From: Collybiopsis luxurians FD-317 M1
Taxonomy: Eukaryota > Basidiomycota > Agaricomycetes > Agaricales > Omphalotaceae
Direction: 5' to 3'
Assembly (NCBI GenBank): GCA_000827265.1
Contig: KN834750.1
Span: 248,001-312,000, forward strand
Length of the DNA: 64,000 nucleotides
Shown: in pieces, positions 51,964 through 61,516 of the stretch
Numbering within the stretch: the first letter of the stretch is position 1
Layout: each line of letters begins with the position of its first letter
Made by a program: the position numbers and the translations under genes
Notes under the pieces: generated by a model
Databases searched by the model: none
Seen by the model: only the letters and a program-made list of their open reading frames with translations
Told to the model about the DNA's origin: nothing

Positions 51964-52536
51964 TCACCAATACTGCCGCCGTTTTTGACTAATGGCTGCC
52001 ACCAGCGACCTCTTTTCGCTCCACTTCGCTCTATTGGCTTCATGCTCTTCATCCCTCCGTCGTAAGAGTTTTTTGCGTGTAGATTTTTTCGTTGCCGCCA
52101 CAAGCGCGACAAACTGCTGTGTGCAACCAAATTTTTCGGCCAATTTACTGCGAGTCCATTTAGTTGGATTCTGGAGACGAAGTTGGCGAATTTCTGTTAT
52201 CTGTTGAGGAGTTAACGGTGCCGGAGAAGGCTTGTCTGCTGAAGGTCGTGAAAGAGGAGGAAGTGGGGAGGAAGTAGGCTGAGCGGAAGGCCTTAAAAGA
52301 GGTGAAACTGGGTTTGTGGTATACGATATCGGTGATGGAGCCGTTGGAGGAGGTCGATGAATGAAAGTCAAGTCTTCGTCAGGAAGAGCAGTGACAGTAG
52401 CAGAGGGATTGTTAATTAATGGATCTGGTGCACGGTAAGGAGGACGTTCAGAAGTTCCTGGCTTTGGCCGGGGCCATTTGGGAGCGTAGGCTCTTGACAA
52501 TGGTCGAGTAAACAAAGGTAGTTGGCGCACCAGCAT
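51964..52536 (-). CDS. MRPL20: Mitochondrial large-subunit ribosomal protein mL58 (MRPL20)
   Basis: Fungal-specific mitoribosome protein. Single exon, 190 residues. The basic start MLVRQLPLFTRPLSRAYAPK is a presequence and leads to a Pro-rich segment. The family core is PQQITEIRQLRLQNPTKWTR followed by SKLAEKFGCTQQFVALVA, a helix-turn-helix-like pattern used to recognise mL58, then a highly basic C-terminus (KKSTRKKLLRRRDEEHE) that should bind rRNA. Ends QYW at 51964. Confidence 0.86.
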   Translation of the reverse strand: MLVRQLPLFTRPLSRAYAPKWPRPKPGTSERPPYRAPDPLINNPSATVTALPDEDLTFIHRPPPTAPSPISYTTNPVSPLLRPSAQPTSSPLPPLSRPSADKPSPAPLTPQQITEIRQLRLQNPTKWTRSKLAEKFGCTQQFVALVAATKKSTRKKLLRRRDEEHEANRAKWSEKRSLVAAISQKRRQYW

Positions 52537-52636
52537 TGTGGTCTGGTTTCAAAGCTGGTCACACTTTTTAGCTGTGACTAGTGACGGGCATGGTCACGAG
52601 CTTTCCATATTCGGAATGCTCAAGCCAGCTTTGACC

Positions 52637-52911
52637 TTGCTACATCGCTTTTTTCCTTTTCGATGTAGCAGCCAAACAGCAGCGTCAAGTTCTAGATAAG
52701 AGTGCCAGATAGATCTCAAAATTTCGGGAAGAGAAACATAGACATTGGGGCAAATTCCGGTACAATCAACCAGGTAGTAGTTGCTACATTGTTTTTTCTC
52801 TTTTGTACTAGTAGCGTCGAGTTCCGGTAAGAGCGCCAAATAGATTTCAAAATCTCGTAAGGGGATAAACACATCATACGAAAAAATGGGGCAAATTCCA
52901 GTATAATCAAG
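52637..52911. repeat. Two diverged tandem copies of a ~132-bp unit
   Basis: Copy A spans about 52637-52770 and copy B about 52781-52911, both on the same strand. They share blocks such as TTGCTACAT near the start, AGAGCGCC/AGAGTGCC and AAATAGAT/AGATAGAT in the middle, and GGGGCAAATTCC plus a TATAATCAA/TACAATCAA end. I judge identity near 70-75 percent by eye. On the minus strand both copies can be read as related peptides (TGICP..., then EI or DFEI...), so it may come from a duplicated exon or an old mobile element. The unit is not seen elsewhere in the window. Confidence 0.8.
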
Positions 52912-53027
52912 CAAGTAGTCCGCTTAAGGTGATGTCGGAAGTTGGAACTTCCAGCCGAAGAGCAACAAATCAAGTATATACGACCAATATCACCCATTGT
53001 TTTAACCATGGAGAAAGCGATGGAAGA

Positions 53028-54198
53028 TTATATTTGAAGAGTCTTCTCGAACCACTGAACTGTTTGCTCTAAAGCGCCCTCGTAACCAGCTTTAACCTCA
53101 GGGTACGCGAGATTTGGGCGAGCCGCAAAGCCGTGGGTAGTCCCTTGTAAAAAAATCATAAGAAAAAGGAATGGGTCAAGAGATCCTTGCAAACCACCTT
53201 TATAGTCTCTGAATTCATACTCAATAGGATTTCCCTGGTTCTTCCGAGAAACAAAAATTGCTTCTGTCTTCTGACGTGTTTTTGGTTTGAAAGACATATC
53301 CTCTGAGTTTCACATTCGATATGTCAATCAGTAGTTGAAGGATCGGGATGTCTCGTACCTTCCGCACATGCCCATGAACTTGGAATCTTCGCAAGAACGT
53401 TAGACCGTTACTGACTGACAGCCTGAACCTGGGACTGGCGTACCTTCATAGCTCTCACTTCCTGCTCAGAAACCGGAGCAGGGTGACAGATGACTACACT
53501 ATTTAACAAGTCTGTTCCTGCTAATTTGACGGCCATGGCCCCGCCAAAGCAGTATCTAAAAGCATCGATGAACTCGGCTCCCAGAAGTGAACAGTTAGCA
53601 TACCCAACCGCGCCTATCTTTCCGTACTTTTTCTCAGCCTGTAGGGCTTCAATGAACTTGACCACGGCCATGGTAAGCTTAAGATCCAGGGGAATGAGTA
53701 TTACACGAAGTGACCTACGGATCTCAACCTGACAAGCACAACGGGGGGGCGATTTCGGTACAGGGCAGGCAGAGAGGGTACGAGTTTTATCAAGTTCGGC
53801 AAAAGCTGCAGTTTTTCGCCAGCGCGTTCGGGAAATTTCATGGCGTCCACGGCGAACGGAGGCTTTCCTACAAGTACACTGAGAGCTTTGGCCAGCACTC
53901 TTTTACATATGCAGCCCTACCATTGAACATATCCGGGACCTATTTGGTGATTGTCATGTTCTGAGTCAAGGAAGTGCTTTCAGATACATACCCACACGTC
54001 GCAGCTGAGTTTCTTTGAGAAATGGTCAGCTAAAAGCTTGGAGTTGACGAGGGGAAGTCCAAAGATGTCAGTTAACAAAATAATTGCGCGCGCGCTATCT
54101 CCTGAAGGTCCAGGAGAAAAATAGGCACCGTTCGGGGCGATAGAGCCTGTCGGTTCTCCAGGAAGAATGGCACCCTTTTTGCAATCTGGGCAGCTCAT
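53028..54198 (-). CDS. Dienelactone hydrolase family protein
   Basis: Alpha/beta hydrolase that in bacteria opens dienelactones; fungal members are of broad or unknown use. Start MSCPDCKKGAILPGEPTGS at 54198 is the usual fungal start of this family. Then RAIILLTDIFGLPL, DVWVPDMFNG, and the nucleophile elbow GAVGYCFGGAMAVKLAG, where Cys is the nucleophile; this needs removal of the in-frame intron 53556-53603. NSVVICHPAP follows, then SWACAEEDMS with the catalytic Asp region and YKGTTHGFAARPN with catalytic His. Ends EKTLQI at 53028. About seven introns. Cys/Asp/His triad complete. Divergent from QRI7, 31 bp apart. Confidence 0.9.
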
Positions 54199-54229
54199 TG
54201 TAATAGTACTGTGCTGGGCGCTTGTCTTT

Positions 54230-55742
54230 ATGCTCACTTGCTTTCGTCTCCCATCTCGTTTAGCGCCCAAAAGCAGGTTGAAGAGACAGACACGTCTCTT
54301 CGCTGTTCTTTCCTTCGAATCATCGGCTGACGACACTTGCGCAGCAATCGTGACTTCAGAACGTCGGATACTCAGTAATGTTGTAATTCGTCAAAATGAT
54401 CTGCAAGTCAATTTTCTATTCACGTACTAGCTCAACCTCATTGACACGATTTAGTGTCGAGAAATGGGGAGGAATACAACCCGCGGCTGCGGTACTGGCA
54501 CACCAGGCTAATTTGGCACGTTATTGCAGTTTTTTTTTCCGGTGATTGTCCGTACTCACAATTTTTCCTCTTCAAGCCCATAGCAGCTAAAAGAGCTTTG
54601 ACGGAGGCGAAAATGAGCATGTCAGATATCGATGGAATTGCTTTTACAAGGTATTCTTCTGCAACTACCCTCATGAGCGTTTCTGAGGGCTGCACAACTT
54701 GTAGAGGCCCTGGTATAAGCGTATGCTTAGCCGCGTCGCTGAACGCCGCAAAAACCCTAGCTGCAGTCCACTCACTACCTCTAGTCGGTGTTCATCACAT
54801 GGTATACGCATTTACCTGCTAATTGATTCAGAGCCAGCTCACGATATAGCGCTAGCAAGCTCATGCATTAACTGCACTACTCACGACGCCAACCCATACA
54901 GCCACCGGAGAAGTGAATGCTGCCTATCCTATATTTCCTTATCTCGCTCTTCTTGTTTCTGGCGGGCATACGCAAATCGTCTTGGTAAAATCTGTTACAT
55001 CTTTTCGCATCCTGGCCACGACACTAGATGAATCCATCGGTCGAACAATTGACAAAGTATCGCGTAATCTGCAGATTGAATGGGCTGGCATGAGTCCGGG
55101 TTCAGCACTTGAAAAATTCTGTCTCCGCCCTGGAGACGATGTATTTCCCGATGGGTACATTCCGTTTACGACCCCCATACCCGGCAGGCTTGCATTCTCT
55201 TACTCTGCTCTTCACTCTCATGTTGACCGGATTCTTGAATCGGTTGGAGGTGTTGAAAAGCTGACAATTACAAATAAACTCGCCATAGCTCGCGCATTCC
55301 AGCGCGCGGCTTTCGAGCATCTGGAACAAAAACTTCGTCTAGCCCTAAAAGAATGCGCAAAGCAGGATATCGAAGTTGGCCATCTCGTTGTTGGTGGCGG
55401 AGTTGCGAGTAATGCGTTTCTTCGAGAGAGGTCAGTCTGACGCATATACATCTTGACCACTATTGACTAGCAGGCAGGCTAGAAGCATGTCTTGCGGACA
55501 CACCAAATGTCAAAGCAGTCTTTCCTCCCGTACAGCTTTGTACTGGTATGTCCTACTTCAGGTGTGCGAAGCGGTATTGACGGGTTCTTGACTGTTTTTT
55601 AGACAACGCTGCGATGATAGGTTGGGCATCTATGCATCGGTTTTTAGCCGGGGACTACGACGAGTACACTATCAATCCCCGTGCAAAATGGAGTATCGAA
55701 GATCTAGAAACCGAGTCTCAGCCCACGCCAAGTGCTTCATAA
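54230..55742 (+). CDS. QRI7: Mitochondrial tRNA threonylcarbamoyltransferase Qri7/OSGEPL1
   Basis: Makes N6-threonylcarbamoyladenosine at position 37 of mitochondrial tRNAs. A basic leader MLTCFRLPSRLAPKSRLKRQ serves import. Core motifs: LFAVLSFESSADDTCAAIVT, NVVIRQNDL, then after a 52-nt GC-AG intron VEKWGGIQPAAAVLAHQ; IDGIAFTRGPGISVCLAASL; VGVHHMQAHALTALL (metal His residues); ALLVSGGHTQIVLV; TLDESIGRTIDKV; GRLAFSYSALHSH; LVVGGGVASNAFLRER; and CTDNAAMIGWASM. All metal and substrate motifs of the Kae1/TsaD family are present. About eight introns. Ends at TAA 55742. Confidence 0.93.
54403..54454 (+). other. GC-AG intron in QRI7
   Basis: 52 nt from GCAAGT to TTTAG. It keeps four residues (VEKW) between NDL and GG, as in TsaD relatives. 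A GT-AG alternative would give one residue fewer. Confidence 0.6.
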
Positions 55743-56884
55743 TTTTCAGTATGCTCATCGACCGTGCTTCACATATTAATCTAAGCATTATATGGTCTTT
55801 GCGATATCCCCTATCATACTTGCTGTCTAGGACCTGAATGCTATTCATGCTTGGATCCGACCACGTCTACTCACTTTGAAAACGAACGAGGTTATGAAAC
55901 CTCTCCGGACCCCTTCCTCTGCCTTAAACTGTGTTAGGCGGTTTGAATATTCCCAGATTTGCAGGGAAGAGGTACATCGCCTGTGGCTGATACTTGTACA
56001 ACTGCGGCAATTTGGTGCCTTGGTTTTGTCCCGGCCGTTCGAGACAAGGCAAATGATGATCATACCAAGATTTTTTTTGATCCTCCGTCTTGCGATTCGA
56101 CGTATCTACCCGAAAAATGAACCACGTTTATCACCGTGGCCGAACACGGACAGAAGCTACTCGTTCTTCACAAATCGGATATCTTTTAGGTTCGGAGCAA
56201 AACGGTTGAAGAGTGTGAATGTAATTCGCGTAGAATAGAAGTTGGATGGAGAAGGCGTCCTGCCGTGCCACAGACCTTCTGGCTAGCAGCATTGTGTCTG
56301 TCAAGATCAAAAACTTCAGACAACCTTTCTGTTCCGTCGATTAACTCCAAGAACCCCATTGGATCTCGTCGTAGCACACTGGTACAAGTTCTCGATTCTC
56401 CAGCGAAGAATTCCGGCGTTTTGCGATGCAGATCAACGTCCATCTGCCGACATGACTCATTCAATTGGTTGTACATCGACTATACTAAGAGTACACAGCT
56501 TAGAGAGTATGAAAAGGAGCGTAGTACGAAAACAAGAGAAGTGGAAAGATACAGATTGAATGAAATGAAGAACGAACAAAGATAGCGACAACGACCGAAT
56601 AGTAAAGACAGACTGACGGGCTCCGCGATCCCCAAATTAAACCCGAAAAGAAAAAGAGTGCGACAGCAAAATACGGAGTAATGAGAGAGGGAAGGCAAAC
56701 TATATAGCATATTAAGGAAAGGATTAGGTCAGAGACGGCTGCAAAACCAAAAAAAGATGGATAGAATAGAGAGCGTGTCCGTTTCAAAAAGAAAGTAGTT
56801 CAGAAAGGTCGTACAGAATCATAAGCAAGAATCGGATTGCAACAAGCAGAGAAGGTAGATCGCTCTCTTTCGCGCTTGTCATTC
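55743..56884. other. Convergent region, no gene accepted
   Basis: 1.1 kb between QRI7 and the coiled-coil gene. Both strands show several medium-length open frames (for example 55876-56238 plus and 56186-56476 minus), but none has family sequence or consistent splicing. 56500-56880 is purine-rich on the plus strand. It is probably 3' untranslated sequence. Confidence 0.45.
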
Positions 56885-59002
56885 TTATGACTCTCGATCG
56901 TCCATATTGGTATCGACAATGGAATTTCTTCGACTCTCCTCCCTTCGGGGCGGGGATGAGGATTGCGTCATAGAAGTATCTTGGGCAGATCCAGATAAGC
57001 GGGGACTGGATTGTTGGCGGGCAGGACCCGGCGGGCGACCTCCTCGAGCTAGTTTACTACTTGGAGGGGGAGGATGTGGGCCGGAAGACGGTCCTTCACG
57101 GAAAGACATCGGCGGGGAAGGTACGGCAAAAGGGCGAGCAACATTCTCTATAGACTGAGAACGAGGAGGTTCCAGGCGGGAGGAAGAAAGGGAAAGTCGC
57201 CGTGACTCGCTGAAGGGAGCCGGAGAGCCATTCTCGGATTCTTGAGTATCTCGGGAGTCTTTATCGTGCCCCCACCCTGGAGAAACACGTAGTTCAGATT
57301 CGGTCGACCTCAGTCGCTCTCGATCTATAGCTGAAATCGGGGGGAAAGTGTACCCTTCCGCAACGCCATTTCTCACAGGTTGCTTGCCTTTACTCTTGCC
57401 AGAGCCGGCCCCTGGACCTTCTAGACTTGGCCGACGACTTGAATTGGCAATACGAAGAGCATCCTCCAGCTCCTCGATTCGCTTATGGAGACCAACAATC
57501 TCGGTTCTCATGCCGGATACCTTCTTTTCCACAAGGCTATCAACAACTTCATGGAGCTTATCCTGTTGCTGAGTCAGGTTTTGTATTAAAGTCTTGGACC
57601 TTTGCAGCTGGTCCCCGAGCCATGCCTTGAGTTGTTTCGAATCATTCAGAGCATCGTAAAACGATTCGAACGGAGCAAGAAAGGCTGATTTCTCGCCAGA
57701 GTACCCGGGATGTTGAAAAGCGCTCGGTGTGGGTGGGACCAATGTTGACGCAATAGCCACAGACGCGTTCGGAGGCGATCGACCAGAAATACCCGGTATA
57801 GGATGCGAAACTCCCTGGTTGGCAGCCATGCGCTGGGCCGAAAATCTTGTTGGGGTGGGGGGAACGTTCCCACCAACCGGTCGACGAACACTATCACCAA
57901 TCCCCATAACAGATGGTAACCGAGGCAACGCCATAGGAAACCGTCCCGCTGTTCCACCGCCTTGTTGGCCAGCATGTGGAATAGGAGGTGCACTTTGAAT
58001 TGATGGCGCAAATTGCTCGGGCGTGTGTGCATCCCGAGGGCTGATTAGAATATCAGCAGGTTTCCTTTTTGCGCCGCCAGCCTGATTAGCACGTCGTCGA
58101 GCAAAGCTGATGGGAGGGGGAGGGAGAGAATGAGCTGAAATGGATGTAGGCGGTGGGCTAGGTGGCTTTTGAGCCACGATAGTGGGGCGTCGGCTTCCTG
58201 TCCCAGAGTTAGGACTACGACGCACAGGGCGAGAGCCCGGCTTTTCTCCCGTTGCTGTAGTAGGTGACATGAGTCCCGCAGCACTTCCTCGGCGCTGCTC
58301 AATGAGAGCCTGCTGCTGCTGCTTTACGGAAAGCATCGATCGAAGTTTATCCACTTCAGAGGGATTATCACGCTGTATGTTTAAACCTATCACCACTGGA
58401 GAGATAGGAGTTGAGTTGGTTTGATCAGGAGGGATTCTAACGTCAGTATTCAGTGCGGGAGCACCGCTGATAGTTACGCGACGTTTTTTGGGGGGCGGAT
58501 GAATGGACGACGGGGGAGGAGCACCAGAAGTATCGAGTATTGTGTTCTCTGGAGCACTGTTGGGCGGTGGAGGAGTTGGGTCGAGCATATCTTGCTCGGG
58601 CTCCTCTTTGACCCGAGTCAGACCAGGTGAATTACGACTGCGTATTGAATAAAGAAAATGAGTAATTTCCAGCAAGGAAGAAGAAAGTGCGAAAAGACTA
58701 GACCAAGTTACTCACTCGGAATCTGGTTGACTGTCCCCGTTCCTACTCGAAGAAATCTCTTCGTGACTCCGCTTTCTACCAGCTGATCTCGTTGCGTCCT
58801 CGTCACTGCGGCGTCGCGAAAGGACAGGCACCTGGGAATGTTCTACGCGACTAAAATTGCTGGAAGAAGATTTGGTCTGGATTGGAGGAAGAGAATTGTC
58901 ATCAGGACCAAACGAGCTTAGGGATGTAGAATTGAAAGTTTGAGCGAAAGAGGGGAGAGACGGGGGAATATGGGTCGCAAGACTACCAGGCTTAACGGAC
59001 AT
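56885..59002 (-). CDS. Proline/serine-rich coiled-coil protein, unknown function
   Basis: Two exons. The first starts MSVKPGSLATHIPPSLPSF at 59002; an intron GTGAGT...ACGCAG near 58637-58714 leads into RNSPGLTRVKEEPEQD. About 680 residues. Most of it is low-complexity Pro, Ser, Gly and Arg. VKEEP fits the sumoylation pattern, and PPKKRRVTI looks like a nuclear localisation signal. One ordered segment, from FESFYDALNDSKQLKAWL through LTQQQDKLHEVVDSLVEKKV to TEIVGLHKRIEELEDALRIA, is a strong coiled coil. I do not recognise a family; a nuclear scaffold or complex subunit is the best guess. Confidence 0.78.
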
Positions 59003-59663
59003 GTTGTGAAAGAAAATGAAACCGACGAAGACGAGCAGACAAAAGGGCTTGGTCGCCGTCAAGGATGTCGTCGGGAACTTTGAAAGTTGAGCACCTTGTT
59101 GAAGGATGGAAACAACTGCCAAGATGGGTATTCGAATGTTCGGATGGCATAATTAAATCGAAGTTCTACACAGAATGGACCCTTTTTTTCTCTCGTAATC
59201 CGATCATCAACTACTCCAAACATCCTTTTCTCTGCCACTAATCACTTGAATTCACTTTCTCATCCCTTCAATAGTCCTCCTTCCAACAACGCCTATTCCA
59301 GTAAATGCTTTTCAATACATCGCTCCACCGACCTTACTCCCCCGCTACAATAACAAATGTCCATCTTCCCAACCTCTCCATCTCGGGATCTATGTTCTAC
59401 ATGTCAAGCAAGTTGATCAACAAACCAAGGCAGGACATATTATAGATAGATAGCGTAGCAAACAGAAATGATAATCAGCTCAACCTTCAGCAATGTCTTT
59501 CCGTAAACCCGGCGGCTATGTGACCATACATGATACTAATAGAGGAAGATGAAACATATCAGCCCACCCAAAAAAATAATCATGGATCCTGCCAGCACAG
59601 GAGCTTCAGAGATGGATGCAATTCAGACCAACAAATCACTTACCAAGATGCAAATTTAGAATG
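59003..59663 (-). other. Intergenic region upstream of the coiled-coil gene
   Basis: 660 bp holding the 3' end of RTT109 and the promoter of the coiled-coil gene. No element stands out. Confidence 0.5.
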
Positions 59664-61265
59664 TCATTCTTCCCTCTTTTTCTTTCTCCGAGCCGTCAAA
59701 ATAGTCACAGGTGACGCAGATGACTCCTTGTTCTCCTTCGAGCCATCCTTTTGTTCTGGTACGGGATTACTGACGCATACGGACCCGTATATAAATGCTT
59801 CATAGGTTTCTAACGAGGTTACTGGCTCAGGGAATGGATTCGGAGAAACATCAGGTACGATTCGCTTTCCGTTAGGAGAAGGAGTGCGAGGTGGCGCAAG
59901 GAGAACAGACAGGGCATCATTTTCATTGGTCGGTTTGCTTTCGGATGAGCTGGAAGGGGCCCTAGGTCGAGGTGCATGAATTATGGGTGCGGGAACAGCT
60001 GTAATTCCTTCGCATAAGCCTCGAATAGTACTTTCTATTAGTTCGGTAGCGCGTATGGCGCGTTCTCGCGTAGAGAATTCAACGCCTGTCATGAGTGACG
60101 TGATAATACGCTTGTTCAACTTGGACGACACCTGCCCGGGCTGTGGGGCAAGAGGTGAGACTGAAGAATGCTCTGAAGAATCATTTCGAGGGGGAGAAGC
60201 CATTCCAAGAACGAAGAATCCTGTGACTGCACCGGCTACGCATTCTTGTCGAAAAGACATCCTCTCCCAAAACTCATCCACTGAAACTTTTCCTAGCTCT
60301 CCGAGAGGCCGATCATCCATCTCAATCAGACTGTCACCCCTGCTTTCACTGCCATCGTTGGACAGAGCCACATTCGACTGAGCTTCATCGTGCGAGGCTC
60401 CAGTGGCAGTCCGAGCGCGCTTCCTAGGGGGTGATTTGATTCCTTCAGGCCCTGTCGTATATGCTATTTCATCCATGAATCGCGACTTTGGATCATCGTC
60501 AAAAGATGGAATGAATAGACCCAAGTTCCGAGGTAATCCGGTATCAGACCCATTCCCGGGGCCGGGGCATGGCAAGGGAATTTGGCTCTGGGAATAAGGA
60601 TGTCCATATGTCCACTGATAGTTGTTGTAAGTCACCGGACGTGCAGCATTGACAGGTTTCAGAGAATACTCTGCCTCAATCTGACTGTACCCCGGGAGGA
60701 CATAAAACAGTCTGACTACGGGCGCCGTGGACTTTTCACCACGAGATGTCAATTCGACCGCCACATCGGTAAAGACCCGTTTCCACCAGCCACAGAGCTG
60801 GACGTCGCCGAGGGGGCGTTTGCCGGAGAATTCCGCAGAGTTTGGGAAAAGATACTGGGATTGCGCTCGAGCAAAAAGATGGATCCAGAAGTTATTTGCA
60901 GACACTGGTCGAGTAGCTGGATTTGCATAGTACAGTAAAAGAGCCCGAACAAGAGTAGCAGTAGGTGATGGAGCTGTACATTGGCCGGTCGAGTCGACTT
61001 TTGAGACGTAAAAAATGGCGGAGGAAGAAGAAGGCACGCTGTACAAACAGGCTTCAATGGCTGTAACGAGAATTCGAGGAGAATCTGGGGTAGATTGCTC
61101 GGATAAAATGACGAGAATGTCCTGCAAATATGTCCTGCATTTGGGCTTTGCAAAGGGATACAAAGCCGTATGTTTCCTAGGTGAAGAGACTAGAGTATGC
61201 AGATGAAATTCCCGAATACCTGGTAGTGTTGTCAGGCTCTGCAAAAGGGCGTCGCGTAGTTGCAT
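59664..61265 (-). CDS. RTT109: Histone H3-K56 acetyltransferase Rtt109
   Basis: Fungal-specific acetyltransferase working with Asf1/Vps75 on newly made histone H3 during replication. Single exon, about 533 residues. Start MQLRDALLQSLTTLPGIREF matches the family start. Then LHTLVSSPRKHTALYPFAKP, TYLQDILVILSEQ, FYVSKVDSTGQ, NNFWIHLFARAQSQYLFPNS, GKRPLGDVQLCGWWKRVFTD and DEFWERMSFRQECVAGAVTG, all in the order of the KAT11 domain. The acidic/Ser-rich insertion and the Lys-rich tail (TARRKKKREE) are usual. ATG 61265 is chosen over TTG upstream. RTT109 is a drug-target candidate because animals lack it. Confidence 0.93.
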   Translation of the reverse strand: MQLRDALLQSLTTLPGIREFHLHTLVSSPRKHTALYPFAKPKCRTYLQDILVILSEQSTPDSPRILVTAIEACLYSVPSSSSAIFYVSKVDSTGQCTAPSPTATLVRALLLYYANPATRPVSANNFWIHLFARAQSQYLFPNSAEFSGKRPLGDVQLCGWWKRVFTDVAVELTSRGEKSTAPVVRLFYVLPGYSQIEAEYSLKPVNAARPVTYNNYQWTYGHPYSQSQIPLPCPGPGNGSDTGLPRNLGLFIPSFDDDPKSRFMDEIAYTTGPEGIKSPPRKRARTATGASHDEAQSNVALSNDGSESRGDSLIEMDDRPLGELGKVSVDEFWERMSFRQECVAGAVTGFFVLGMASPPRNDSSEHSSVSPLAPQPGQVSSKLNKRIITSLMTGVEFSTRERAIRATELIESTIRGLCEGITAVPAPIIHAPRPRAPSSSSESKPTNENDALSVLLAPPRTPSPNGKRIVPDVSPNPFPEPVTSLETYEAFIYGSVCVSNPVPEQKDGSKENKESSASPVTILTARRKKKREE

Positions 61266-61516
61266 TCGAAACAACAGCAACGTGGTAAAAGCCGAGCTGC
61301 CGAGTGCGCGTTCATTGATAGGCGCTCAAACAACGTGACAGAACGCGTCTGTGGCGTCGTGAGACATGGCGCGTCGCGTTCCAGCAACTATTTTAGAACA
61401 TTAAGATTGTCATTATTCATCAAGTCCTGTTCAAGCATTGTTTACAGAAACACAACTAGATACTTCGACTCGTAAATGATGGAAGAACATTACGCTTTGA
61501 AGAGCACCAATTAGTT

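Noticed and set aside
54403..54457. GT-AG alternative for the first QRI7 intron
   Set aside because: It keeps the frame but leaves three instead of four residues before the conserved GG, unlike TsaD relatives.
55845..56585. Several overlapping open frames on both strands
   Set aside because: None has homologous-looking motifs or consistent splice sites, and frames on both strands are open at the same time, which suggests chance.
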